A stretch of 64,000 nt of DNA from Corynebacterium ulcerans (GCF_900187135.1 NZ_LT906443.1:930001-994000), one strand, 5' to 3'; positions 18,291 to 27,156 are shown, counted from the stretch's first letter. Made by a program: numbers and translations. Notes: a model not told the origin generated them from the sequence alone.

Positions 18291-20111
18291 CTAGGCTATC
18301 CGAGTGATTCTTGGAGCCCAATTATTGAATCGCCATTCCCAAGCTTTGCATACCCTTTCCGGATGAACTTTCTCATCCCGAGGATCCAGCAAACCAAATT
18401 GAGGTTGCGAATCAGACCCAATAATGAGACCAAGCCAGTATTTTCCGCTTTCAACTTGTGCGGCTCCCATTTCGTTGTTCGTCATTGCAAACGGTTCATT
18501 CATACGCGTAATCCGTTTTATTTCGATCATGACTTTCTCTCCTGCGGGATTGGTTCCTACTAAGTCATAACCGAGGTTCTGCAAGGAGACATCTTCAACG
18601 TTCCACCCATTCATGTTGAGCCATTCACAAGCCGAAAGCTCAGCCGTTCGCCATCGCTTCACGACATCAGGGAAACTAACTGTAGGTTGCCACATTATCT
18701 GTTGAATATTCGAGACTCGTGTGCTTCTGTCTCCATTTTCGTTCGATATATCAAATTGTTTTCTTGCAAAATCCACAAGTTTTTGTTCAGAGGCAGAAAG
18801 CTGAACGCCTTTAGCGCTCGCAAGATCATCAATGTACTGTACTGCTTTACGAATGGTCATTTCGTGCAAAGAAGAAGCCTTATCACCAATTACAACGCCA
18901 ACATCTGATTTAGGTAGCCCCAAAGCGATTTGAAGAGCCTTAGTCTGGTTCTGGTTTTCAGCTGTGTAAAGAGCCTTCGGAGCTCCTTGCGGGAACACTA
19001 GCGCTACTTCATCAGGCTCTAGAGAGATAGGTAGAACAGAAAAAGGTATCTGTCGAGATTGCATTTCGCTCCGCAATGCCATAACAAAAATACCTGCGGC
19101 GCTCCCTTGTCCGAACGATAATAAGGCTCGTAAATCCTCCCCTTGGGCCAATAATTCCCATAATTTCTGGAAATACTTCGCCTGCGGATCAGATAAATGT
19201 TCAGCAATAAGTTTAGCCGCAACATTCAGGATGTCTACTGTGGCTGAATCAGTCACAACGACATTCGTCCGAGAAGGATCAGTTAGAAAATCTCCGCTGA
19301 CAATAAGCGGGATACCAAGATAGTCATTTAACGGCAAGAACGCATAGAGTTTTCCTCTGCTCCCGACTTTTGCTAGAGCTGACTCATTGAGGGGGATGGC
19401 AACTGAAACGTGCGAGGAAGAAAGCAACGCAAATTCTGAACAGTCGTTCTTTGCACAAATCGTGATCTTTTCGCCCACCACGCTCTTTGTAGTACGCGCG
19501 ATCTCATTTCCATCGACAACCTGCAATGTCTTCACGTTCCGTAAGAAAAGCAGGGACAGCAGCTCAATATTAATGAAAGGCTTATTATTCAGTTCTTTTG
19601 GTTTCACTGAGAATCTGCTTCCCTGCACAATCGCGCTGGATTGGATCTCTACAGGTATCCGGATTAACGGAACCTCGGCCACTTTAACAACGCTACCCGC
19701 CCCTGAAAGTACTGACACAGCTTCTTCTTTATGAAAACTAAATGACGCTCCTCCAGATTCGACAGTGATTTTTTGCGCGGTAGCAGCCAAAGACTTAAAA
19801 CCGATGCCACGATATCCGATCGAATCACCTCGCGTCTTTGTCGAACTAGCACTCCTACACAACGATTCCACGTCACGCAGATCAAACGAACGCCCGTCGT
19901 TAACCCAATGCATGGTTCCGTCGTCTTTCAACGTAACTTCGACATAGCTTGACCCTGCGTCATCAGAGTTCTGAAGCAACTCGTACTGGATCCGGTCTCG
20001 ATATGTCTCAGCTAGAAGTTCCTCAAGGCGAGCTAGCTCACTGAACATTCCGGGAGCGCTCTCATATTCTTTCACAAGCGACTTCTGGATTCTTTCGACG
20101 TCAACAAGCAT
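18291..20111 (-). CDS. sacsin/GHKL-type ATPase with C-terminal DUF3883-like domain
   Basis: About 606 residues; positions below count from the TTG at 20123. The N-terminal third is an HSP90/sacsin-like GHKL ATPase: N-box ELLQNSDDA (Asn52, Asp55), G1 box VNDGRSF (74-80), G2 box GYRGIGFKSL (103-112). The C-terminus (about 498-600) resembles DUF3883, with a PD-(D/E)xK-like arrangement: GYDLVG (Asp520), IEIK (Glu534, Lys536), and NNE (551). The middle is unassigned. Large ATPases fused to DUF3883 are frequent in bacterial defence loci, so anti-phage activity is plausible but unproven. Start is ATG 20111 or 20120; the frame overlaps the upstream gene, giving translational coupling. No disruption seen. 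Confidence 0.75.
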   Translation of the reverse strand: MLVDVERIQKSLVKEYESAPGMFSELARLEELLAETYRDRIQYELLQNSDDAGSSYVEVTLKDDGTMHWVNDGRSFDLRDVESLCRSASSTKTRGDSIGYRGIGFKSLAATAQKITVESGGASFSFHKEEAVSVLSGAGSVVKVAEVPLIRIPVEIQSSAIVQGSRFSVKPKELNNKPFINIELLSLLFLRNVKTLQVVDGNEIARTTKSVVGEKITICAKNDCSEFALLSSSHVSVAIPLNESALAKVGSRGKLYAFLPLNDYLGIPLIVSGDFLTDPSRTNVVVTDSATVDILNVAAKLIAEHLSDPQAKYFQKLWELLAQGEDLRALLSFGQGSAAGIFVMALRSEMQSRQIPFSVLPISLEPDEVALVFPQGAPKALYTAENQNQTKALQIALGLPKSDVGVVIGDKASSLHEMTIRKAVQYIDDLASAKGVQLSASEQKLVDFARKQFDISNENGDRSTRVSNIQQIMWQPTVSFPDVVKRWRTAELSACEWLNMNGWNVEDVSLQNLGYDLVGTNPAGEKVMIEIKRITRMNEPFAMTNNEMGAAQVESGKYWLGLIIGSDSQPQFGLLDPRDEKVHPERVCKAWEWRFNNWAPRITRIA

Positions 20112-20982
20112 TATTTTCATCAAAAATTCTCACTACAACTCGAGCTGGACTCCCCATCATTTCTTCGGTGTCATCGAATGATCGGTAAGTCCAGGTGAAA
20201 ACTGGGCGATTGTCAGCAGCTTTACGTACGGAGGTGTCACCAAGAATTGTGAATTCGTCATCGTTAAGAAGGAATCCGGTTTCGTCCATGATCTCAATAC
20301 TTAAGTGCGGAATCGATACGTAACTCGAAATATCGGCGCCTTTGCGAGCAAGCCACTGAGCGTTTCGATTCATTTTTCTAAAATCTGATTCGATCTCAAC
20401 ATCGCTACCAATTATGAGACGGCCGCGAAAATCAATATCTATTTGGCTTTCCCATAGACCATATGCCATATTCACCATCGTTTTATCGAACTCAAATCGA
20501 ACAGATGTCAGGGCCGACTCGTTGATAATTTCAACAGGGATTTCAGAGACAAATGTAGGGATCATGTACATAGAGTCGTCTGCCGCTATCTCATCCACCG
20601 CTGTCAGAGACACTTTAAACGACTTTGAAATATCAAGTGGCTTCTTGGATGCGTAAGCTCTACACATGTTCTCCTGCCATCGCGGGCCATCCCCACGACG
20701 CAAAAATACTATTTGACTTTCTCCACCCGGCCCTTCAACTTCAAGTTGAAGTCCTGGAGACCCCGACCAATAAAAAGAATTATCTTTGCCCTCGAGGTAT
20801 ACATTGCTATCCTCATTGTCCGATGGGGTGTAACAGGCGCGAATTGAATATGCCATTTTATAGACACACTCACCAGACAGGTCGATTACCTCGACGAATC
20901 GCGTACGAGCATCAAGAATCTCCCAACCACGAATCGATAAATTAATTTCATCAACCTCAATTGGAATATCAATAAAGCTCAT
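20101..20982 (-). CDS. unknown 293-aa partner of the GHKL/DUF3883 protein
   Basis: I do not recognise this protein. It is acidic and rich in predicted beta strands (alternating hydrophobic pattern throughout, e.g. IPVEIINESALTSVRFEF and RVVVRIFDE), with no signal peptide, membrane helix or catalytic motif evident. A very strong AAGGAGGGGG site precedes ATG 20982. It is the first gene of a two-gene unit: its last codons overlap the start of the ATPase/DUF3883 gene, so the two products are made together and probably act together. Sensor or target-recognition subunit is a guess only. Confidence 0.65.
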   Translation of the reverse strand: MSFIDIPIEVDEINLSIRGWEILDARTRFVEVIDLSGECVYKMAYSIRACYTPSDNEDSNVYLEGKDNSFYWSGSPGLQLEVEGPGGESQIVFLRRGDGPRWQENMCRAYASKKPLDISKSFKVSLTAVDEIAADDSMYMIPTFVSEIPVEIINESALTSVRFEFDKTMVNMAYGLWESQIDIDFRGRLIIGSDVEIESDFRKMNRNAQWLARKGADISSYVSIPHLSIEIMDETGFLLNDDEFTILGDTSVRKAADNRPVFTWTYRSFDDTEEMMGSPARVVVRIFDENNAC

Positions 20983-21970
20983 GACCCCCTCCTTGAGGGT
21001 AGAACGCTTAGGCTTGCGGGCCTACCTACACTATCAAAATTCACAACTAATTTTACCAGCTAGATAACATAAATAGTTAACGAAGTTGCGGCGCCTTATT
21101 TAGAATCTCCTAGAGTTCAAACCATCTTTGAAAATCAGTTGCCCCCCCCCGTTCCCCTTTGAAGGTTTCCCATAACATAACGAGCATATGTATATCATCC
21201 GACTGCGCGATGGGTGGTTGGGATTGAAGAAGTCAGGCAAAAACTCGAGCTTAGTGAGGAGTATCTGACGATCAACTATCTCAGCAACGCCCTACAAAGC
21301 CTTACCCCTCCAGGTTTCGAATCCGCTCACGTCAAAGACGGCAGTCTCGAAGATCCCGTTGCAGCATACACCCACGTTTTTCTTTCACATACTGGGCGGG
21401 ATATCAACTAACACTCCCCTGTTTTGATCGTCTATAACATACGAGATGCCGCACCCGGTTTTCTTGCCTTCGTATTTATTAATACGTCAACAGATCTTCT
21501 ATTCGTACTTCATCCAGTGAACTAGATTTTACGCGCGTGCTAGCCACAGACCATCGAATGATTACAGTAGCGTACAGAGAAAGCTGCCCAACAAAACGCC
21601 TACATCCCTTTCACCCAAAAGCCATATAAGCGCAGTCCAGATACAACGCTTCCTCTGGTCGTTATGTCTGAAGGAATAGCAATCTACAAAGTTAAGAGAC
21701 CTCTCCCTTCGCCCCCTAGTCTTTACATCATCCCCACCGGTAAACGATATTTACCGGACGCTGAACCTTCTGGACATGCTGTGACCATTGCCGCTATTAA
21801 AGCCGGAATCTGTAGTCCCATGAAGTGGCTTTTGAAAACCGTTGCCCCCTCCGAGCAAATGTTAATATCTCTCAGTCAAGTTTAATGGATTACTAAGTGA
21901 GTTAAGACTATACCCGAATCTCACGAGCAACTGGCATATAGAGTGAGCACCGGATCATACGAAGACTCCG
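20983..21970. other. 988 bp region without a supported gene
   Basis: Contains the promoter side of the two-gene module on the left and a 9-C homopolymer at 21142-21150. Two small plus-strand frames (65 residues at 21214, 73 residues at 21664) lack ribosome sites and family likeness; the first, ending FLSHTGRDIN, may be a gene fragment. I see no RNA gene. Confidence 0.45.
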
Positions 21971-22699
21971 ATGTTTATTCTTAAACGTATGAAGCTATTA
22001 CCAGAGCAAATTGATCTCTTCACATTTACAAGTGGGGCAATTGCTGCATTTTCCTCGCTAGTGGCGATCCTCATTGCCATCGGAGAAGCTACAAAATCTA
22101 GGCGGATTGACAACCAACTTAGCCGCATCCAAAACATTATTGACAATGAAGAACATTCAGAGAGGATTCGGATGCTCAAAAACAGAAGACTCGAGTTGGA
22201 GGCTTCACTATATGCAAGAGGGTCTCTATCTGGCACGTATCTCCTGTGGGGAACCGCCGGAACAATTTTTCCAATCGCACGGTTTGTAGCATCCGATGCG
22301 CAACCGCGTTCGCTTGGAGAACAAATCACTGTTGCGATTCTCCTTGTACTGATGTGTTTTCTGTTAGTAGAAAACATCCTCGATAACATTCTTCGTCGGA
22401 AGGCCATCGAAGTGAGATACATAGCTGGTAAAAACCCAGCTGAGGAGCTGGGTGGATTGAAGGCCTTTGCACTTCTCAGGAGTATGCAAGGTTTAATATT
22501 CTGCACCCTTTGGACAATATCGCTTAGTTTTATCGTCCTTTATCTAATGTTTTCAAAGTGGAACGGGCATAGTCTGCAATCAACGATCATCACCCTATTC
22601 CTGTTTATCGTTGCAGCTGTTGCCCAATCGCAGCCCGCAGTCACCGGTACTAAAAACGCCATTATAGAAATTGCAATTCAAAGAGGAGCACTTAAGTAG
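21971..22699 (+). CDS. polytopic membrane protein, 242 aa
   Basis: Unrecognised integral membrane protein with about five hydrophobic helices (residues roughly 20-42, 85-105, 115-133, 165-188, 200-215). A charged, probably coiled-coil cytoplasmic segment lies between the first and second (SRRIDNQLSRIQNIIDNEEHSERIRMLKNR). The start may be ATG 21971 or 21989; neither has a good ribosome site. It is an isolated gene in the accessory block, transcribed away from the GHKL/DUF3883 unit. Effectors of some defence systems are small membrane proteins, but nothing here specifically supports that. Confidence 0.6.
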   Translation: MFILKRMKLLPEQIDLFTFTSGAIAAFSSLVAILIAIGEATKSRRIDNQLSRIQNIIDNEEHSERIRMLKNRRLELEASLYARGSLSGTYLLWGTAGTIFPIARFVASDAQPRSLGEQITVAILLVLMCFLLVENILDNILRRKAIEVRYIAGKNPAEELGGLKAFALLRSMQGLIFCTLWTISLSFIVLYLMFSKWNGHSLQSTIITLFLFIVAAVAQSQPAVTGTKNAIIEIAIQRGALK

Positions 22700-23047
22700 T
22701 GCTTTACCCTAACGTCTCAAATCACCTACCTTATACAGAGGGCGATTTCCCCGTCACATTCCGAGAAGTACGGCGCAGGGCAGGCGCCCTGCTCGGTCCC
22801 AGTGGAGATATCTTCTTCCCCTACAAATTTTAGAAAGAATCAACCACCATAGCTTGCAAGTCCAGTTCTCATATTACTTATACAGGCGTGCCCGATAGAC
22901 CTTGTGCCTTGTCGAGACTTCGACCTTAATCTTGTTTATATCCCCCTGTTCGACACCATCGGACCGACAAACGAGTCCATAGGAATTCTGAAATAAAGGT
23001 TAAGCAACAACCATCAAAACGGACACGCTTCCTACTACTTAACCCTT
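22700..23047. other. intergenic region with one hairpin
   Basis: About 350 bp with no gene. A GC-rich hairpin (GCAGGGC...GCCCTGC, near 22774-22791) may terminate the membrane-protein gene, but it lacks a U-run. Confidence 0.4.
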
Positions 23048-23233
23048 TTATGCAGCAGCAGTGGTGCCACCGAGCCAGTCGGCGATGTTCTGCTCAGTGA
23101 AGCGGTAATGAGCACGTAGCCCGTTGCCGGTGCGCCCCATGGGAACCAGATCGCCACGGTAAATCGCCTGGTAAACCGTAGTTGGTGAAACCTGTTCCTT
23201 TTGCGTAACTTGCACGACGGTAAAAATTTCCAT
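23048..23233 (-). CDS. excisionase-like helix-turn-helix protein
   Basis: A 61-residue MerR/excisionase-type (HTH_17) DNA-binding protein: EIFTVVQVTQKEQVSPTTVYQAIYRGDLVPM forms the helix-turn-helix and wing start, and AHYRFTEQNIADWL is the usual end. Such proteins in prophages act as Xis or recombination directionality factors. AAGG lies 11 nt before the ATG. It is in the same direction as the antirepressor gene. Intact by reading frame. Confidence 0.75.
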   Translation of the reverse strand: MEIFTVVQVTQKEQVSPTTVYQAIYRGDLVPMGRTGNGLRAHYRFTEQNIADWLGGTTAAA

Positions 23234-23273
23234 TTCTAATAAACCTTCTTTCGTTTTGTCACTGTGACAGTAT

Positions 23274-23283
23274 CCCCCCCCCC
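23274..23283. repeat. 10-C homopolymer
   Basis: Run of ten C between the divergent genes at 23233 and 23312. It could vary by slippage, or be a sequencing-sensitive site. Confidence 0.6.
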
Positions 23284-23311
23284 GACTGCCGGTGGGTTAA
23301 AATCCTTATTC

Positions 23312-23770
23312 ATGGACATTCCCCAGCTCATAGGCACAATCGCAACCACCATTGGAGCGATCGCATCGATATGCGGCGGTATCTATGCACATCACCAGGC
23401 CAAGGAATCTAAAACCCAGGCAGAACGCGCGTTACAGGCAGCGGAATCTGTTGCGAAGACTCAGAAGATGGCGCTTGCTGCCGAGCAAAAACGCTTCTTC
23501 CTTGAACCTTTAGATGGCAATAAGGTGCGCGTGCATAATCCGGGTATTGAAAATATTGAGCGAATTGATATAGCAAGCGACCAGATACCGAATAGGCATA
23601 TGAGCCTTCGCCCTATCAACATTGGTGAACATACAGACATTGAACTTATCCAAAAGATTCACCCCTGGAGGTGTATGTATTTCACTGTTAAGGTTCATCT
23701 CCTAGATGGAGCCCCTTTGGAGATGGAATACTCGGGGGCAGATATCCGTGCTCAATGGCGTGATGAGTAG
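23312..23770 (+). CDS. hypothetical protein with N-terminal membrane helix, 152 aa
   Basis: Unrecognised. From ATG 23312 (MDIPQLIGTIATTIGAIASICGGIYAHHQAK) it has one N-terminal hydrophobic helix, then a helical, probably coiled-coil segment rich in A, K, Q and E (about 28-60), and a C-terminal beta-rich domain. An in-frame GTG at 23264 would extend it through the poly-C tract (SPPP) and is unlikely. Probably a membrane-tethered accessory-element protein of unknown role. Confidence 0.5.
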   Translation: MDIPQLIGTIATTIGAIASICGGIYAHHQAKESKTQAERALQAAESVAKTQKMALAAEQKRFFLEPLDGNKVRVHNPGIENIERIDIASDQIPNRHMSLRPINIGEHTDIELIQKIHPWRCMYFTVKVHLLDGAPLEMEYSGADIRAQWRDE

Positions 23771-23811
23771 GGATAAATTGTTCTCGGTCGAGCATTTTTC
23801 TATGCCTCTTT

Positions 23812-24606
23812 TTAAGGGTGTCGTGAATCGCGCCCCTCCAACCCCAGGCGCTTAGCCAGCTCGTCCATATGGAACGTCTTCACATATAGGATCTGACGAA
23901 CCTGACCGTTATGTAGACGCGGAGCGTCATGCTGCGGACATAGCCGGAACCAGTCGTATGTTGCACGCCCGGCGCGAGCACGCCATTCATACTGCGGTTC
24001 CATCATCTGTTTTGAGTCGGACCATCGGGCGCCTACCCGTGTACGGAAAGCGATATTCTTACTGATCAACATTCCCCTCACCTTCGGGCCAGTAGAGCCG
24101 TAAACACGAACGAAATCATCAATCTTCGTTACATCGTCATCTTCAGCGATGAACTTTTCGTGATACTCGAGTGCCAGGGCCGCTGCTTATATGATTGCTT
24201 CTGCCGTAGTCGCACGGTCCTCCAGCTCTTTCATCGTCGACTCAGCTTCAAGCAGCGCCTTAGCCATGAGCTGCGCACCAGTTAACTGCGGCACAGCTGC
24301 CACCCGCTTCTCGCACTCAAAAAAATACTGGCGGGCTTCGCGTCCCTTGGCATTGTTCTGCACCATGGATAGCTCTTTCGCCGTATCCATCGTGAGAATA
24401 TGATTAGTAGCTTCACGCTCGTACCCTAGGGAATCTTGTACCCGGTCATTTTTGACCGTGTAGTCTTTCCCCTCTTCAAAGCCATACGCGATCATGCGAG
24501 GGAACCAGTGACGATATTCGGCACCAACTTCCAAGAATCGATGTAGGTCGCGTCCCATGACAGCTTGGATGCCGTCGTTGTTGGTCAATGGAATTAAGTC
24601 TGACAT
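23812..24606 (-). pseudogene. phage antirepressor split by an in-frame stop
   Basis: The N-terminal 139 residues (MSDLIPLTNNDGIQAVMGRDLHRFLEVGAEYRHWF...) are an AntA/AntB domain. They run into a TAA at 24187-24189, and the same frame then continues without interruption to 23812 with AALALEYHEKF... and an antirepressor C-terminal (KilA-C/ANT) domain ending GLEGRDSRHP. Total would be 263 residues plus the stop. One base change therefore splits the gene; no shift is needed. AAAGG precedes the ATG at 24606. In an intact phage this protein would relieve repression; here function is doubtful, although the separate N-domain could persist. Confidence 0.82.
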
Positions 24607-24759
24607 TGTGATAGCCTTTCTATTAGTTGTTTTGTTTTCGCCTCTTGTTCCTGCAAGGGGTTTTTCTTTACCCCTCTACCTCCCCCGAAAAGGCGTTTTC
24701 ATTTTCGATAAGTAAGATTTCGAATAGCACATCTGGTGCTGGGGAGGAGGTGGAAGAAA

Positions 24760-25038
24760 TTGTTAACTTGGGAAATGATTGCCGAAATGAATATGGATGG
24801 CGAAGAGAAGCTAACGGAAATGCAGGATTCAATCCGAGAGGCATTGAAGGAAGGTTCTGACCCTGGGCCAGCTGTGGCGATTGCGTTAGTCCATATGACA
24901 GCAGAACATATAGCACTACGGTCAGAGATGGAGTCGAAGCTATCTGACGTTGCGGCTTATGTTCTTGGACTCGAAGCGCGCCTTCTCCAGAGCGGTCTGA
25001 GCTTTGCTGAGGCAGAAGACCGAATTCTGGGCGACTAG
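24760..25038 (+). CDS. small hypothetical protein, about 92 aa
   Basis: Acidic, helical-looking protein of unknown function (MIAEMNMDGEEKLTEMQDSIREALKEG... and a later SEMESKLSDVAAYVLGLEARL helix). TTG 24760 has a very good GGAGGAGG site 9 nt upstream; ATG 24775 is the alternative start. It is divergent from the antirepressor and convergent with the Cro-like gene. Probably a prophage cargo gene. Confidence 0.45.
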   Translation: MLTWEMIAEMNMDGEEKLTEMQDSIREALKEGSDPGPAVAIALVHMTAEHIALRSEMESKLSDVAAYVLGLEARLLQSGLSFAEAEDRILGD

Positions 25039-25135
25039 TTTCGCTTCGCGGAGTGCGTCGGTAGCTGCAACTACCGGCGCTTTCTGCGTTTTTGGGATTT
25101 TTCCATTTTTCAAACCTTTCTCCAATTAGTTTCTT

Positions 25136-25402
25136 TTACGCGACATACCGGCGGCGTAGCCGGACTCGTTCCGCTGGTAGCTCCTCTCGGACTGTGACGA
25201 ACACGTCGTCGAAGTTCACTGGAAAGTTGTTGAGCACCGCTCCTATGAAGCGACCATTTGCATCTTTTCCTGGCTCGATCCAGCGTGATGCGGTTGATGG
25301 TGGGACCCCTAGGATTTCCGCGAATCGTGTGATTGTTTCGATCTCGCCTAGTGTTTTGCCTACCCATTCTTGGCGTACTTTTGTTGTGTCAATGGTGGCC
25401 AT
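25136..25402 (-). CDS. Cro-like phage regulator
   Basis: 88 residues from ATG 25402, preceded by GGAAGGAGCG. LGEIETITRFAEILGVPPSTASRWIEPGKDANGRFIGAVLNNFPVNFDDVF reads as a helix-turn-helix of the lambda-repressor/Cro fold, with STASRW as recognition helix, and a basic tail ERVRLRRRYVA. Longer in-frame extensions upstream run across the operator region and are not credible. It is divergent from the CI-like gene, forming a classic genetic switch. Confidence 0.75.
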   Translation of the reverse strand: MATIDTTKVRQEWVGKTLGEIETITRFAEILGVPPSTASRWIEPGKDANGRFIGAVLNNFPVNFDDVFVTVREELPAERVRLRRRYVA

Positions 25403-25550
25403 TTCGCTCCTTCCACCTGCTGTAATTTCAGTGATGCAATTCTGTTTTGCTGCACTGTAATTCACTATACACGCTTTTTTAGCGCTGCAAGTTTTTTTAT
25501 TTTGCTGCAATATCTTACACTTTTGCAGGTCTGCAATATACAATGCGGGT
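25403..25550. promoter_or_regulatory. divergent phage switch region with repeated CTGCAA half-sites
   Basis: 148 bp between the divergent Cro-like and CI-like genes. CTGCAA recurs at 25485, 25505 and 25531, the last two extended to CTGCAATAT, with related TTGCAG and CTGTAATT copies, so several operator half-sites are likely. A TACAAT -10 (25539-25544) ends 6 nt before the ATG of the CI-like gene, which implies a leaderless repressor mRNA. Confidence 0.6.
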
Positions 25551-26090
25551 ATGACTTGTACGCAGTGGTGGAAATATTTAAGCGGACTCATGGATGGAGA
25601 CAACGCCACCGAAGCCGCTAAAAAATCAGACATCAGCTCCTCCAACTTCACCCGCTGGAAGAAGGGTGCACGTGCTGACCCTGACTTTGTTGTGAAAATC
25701 GCCCGGTCCTACAACGCCAACGTCTTGGAGGCTCTCGTTGCAGCTGAGTTCATCACCGAAGCCGAGGCAAAACTCCGGGAAATCAAAGTAGGCGGGATAG
25801 CCCTCAGCGACGCATCGAACCAGCAACTGCTTGACGAGATCATGCGCAGATCAGACCCCGAAGCTAACCGCCTATTCGGATATCCCACCGGCGAAAGCAT
25901 CGACTACCAGCAGCGCGATGACCTTGCTAAACGCCGTCGTAGCACCCCCGCTACTCCCCCGAGTGTCAAACCCCTAAGCGATGATGACGGCACCGTCATG
26001 GATTGGGACGAAAGCCTGCCACACGCGGCAGACTCCAGCCCAGACGAAACAGAAGAACGACTAAGGAGAGGCGAGAACCCAGTTGACTAA
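25551..26090 (+). CDS. CI-like phage repressor
   Basis: A 179-residue regulator with an N-terminal HTH (DGDNATEAAKKSDISSSNFTRWKKGARADPDFVVKIARSYNANVLEALVAAE) and a hydrophilic, proline/serine-rich C-terminal half lacking a visible S24 autoprotease domain. This architecture is common for actinophage immunity repressors that are removed by an ImmA-type protease, and such a gene (broken) lies two genes downstream. No Shine-Dalgarno; leaderless. The frame is intact, so immunity could still be active. Confidence 0.78.
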   Translation: MTCTQWWKYLSGLMDGDNATEAAKKSDISSSNFTRWKKGARADPDFVVKIARSYNANVLEALVAAEFITEAEAKLREIKVGGIALSDASNQQLLDEIMRRSDPEANRLFGYPTGESIDYQQRDDLAKRRRSTPATPPSVKPLSDDDGTVMDWDESLPHAADSSPDETEERLRRGENPVD

Positions 26091-26221
26091 AAGGTAAAAG
26101 ACTTTTACAAAAGCCTGGTCACAACACCTTTCCTAATTAGAAAGAGATTCACCTAACCAGGCACTTTCAAACAGGTTTTGAAACCCGCACTTCACTTAGA
26201 CCAACAGAAAACGGTAAGGTA

Positions 26222-26800
26222 ATGAACCATGACAATCATGAACCCCAGCCGCAAACGCCGGGCGTTCCTTACGGGCCTCGGCAGCCTCATGGACCTCAGC
26301 GGCCAAACGACGTACAGGCAAGCCCAGAAACTCCTGCCGCCAGCAGCCAGAACCAATATCAACCAGCAGCTCCTCCGAGCTTCAGCGCAGACGAGCTTAG
26401 AGAAAACCCAATTCTCCTAGCTCAGGTCACCGCCTACCTGCAGGAAAATCACCTCCATCTACCTCTCCTCACTCCCGACCTAGACGAAATGACCCGGATG
26501 AGGAAGGACACCCCTGAGCTTTACCAGGCCTACGTCAAAGCCATCAACGCCCAAATCGACGCAGACCATAAAGCCCGCACGCTGCCCTACGTCGAACCTG
26601 GAACCATCGCCAAGCGCGGTCAAATATTCGGTCTCATAGCAGTAGTTGCGGTGTTGGTCTTCTGCGCCTACCTTGCATTCCTCGGCCATGTGATCAGCGC
26701 CAGCATCATCGCGGCATTCGACCTTGTTGCACTCGCAAGCGTCTTCGCAAGTGGAAAGGACGAAAAACAAGGCGAACGGAAGCAGAGTGTCCATGATTGA
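26222..26800 (+). CDS. DUF2335-like membrane protein
   Basis: 192 residues. A proline/glutamine-rich hydrophilic N-terminus (1-55) and a helical region are followed by YVEPGTIAKRGQIFGLIAVVAVLVFCAYLAFLGH and a second hydrophobic helix. The PG-x-x-x-x-x-GQ-x-FG pattern before two closing helices is that of DUF2335 proteins, often found in prophages. AAGG lies very close to the ATG. The ATG of the ImmA-like gene overlaps its end by 8 bp, so the two are coupled. Function unknown. Confidence 0.65.
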   Translation: MNHDNHEPQPQTPGVPYGPRQPHGPQRPNDVQASPETPAASSQNQYQPAAPPSFSADELRENPILLAQVTAYLQENHLHLPLLTPDLDEMTRMRKDTPELYQAYVKAINAQIDADHKARTLPYVEPGTIAKRGQIFGLIAVVAVLVFCAYLAFLGHVISASIIAAFDLVALASVFASGKDEKQGERKQSVHD

Positions 26801-27156
26801 TGCCCTTATCGACGCCGCCGAAGCCCGCGGCTACCGCATCCGCTGGCACCGCGGTGGACCAAAAGCAGCCTGGCTACCCCACACCCACACCATCAGCGTG
26901 AGGGTGGGCATGGACGATGTGCAGACCCTATGCTCACGAGCTCGGACACGCACACCACAATGACCCTCCAGGGCACACCGGATTCCGGGAGCAGCGAGCC
27001 AACCGCTTCGCAGCCCGGCTCCTCATCTCCCCCGTTGAGTACGCTACAGCAGAGACGATCTACGGCCCGCACCCAGCACGCCTAGCCCACGAGCTCGGCG
27101 TCACCGTCGAAATCATCGAAGCCTGGCAACAGCTACCACAACAAGCCTCAGCATGA
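26793..27156 (+). pseudogene. ImmA/IrrE-family metalloprotease gene, frameshifted
   Basis: The start ATG 26793 (MIDALIDAAEARGYRIRWHRGG...) overlaps the previous stop. The frame is correct to about GMDDVQTL. The zinc motif HELGHAHHND and the rest, to QQLPQQASA, then continue in the next frame. Removing the single T at 26931 restores ...VQTLAHELGHAHH..., so a one-base insertion just before HExxH inactivates the enzyme. In its family this protease cleaves the phage or ICE repressor to trigger induction; its loss would lock the element. A sequencing error is the alternative. Confidence 0.8.

Noticed and set aside
21214..21411. 65-residue plus-strand frame ending FLSHTGRDIN
   Set aside because: No ribosome site, and upstream sequence in the frame is unlike coding; at most a gene fragment.
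21664..21885. 73-residue plus-strand frame
   Set aside because: No ribosome site or recognisable fold; Pro/Ser-rich chance frame.
24181..24195. Frameshift in the antirepressor
   Set aside because: Codon reading shows both halves in the same frame; it is a nonsense codon instead.
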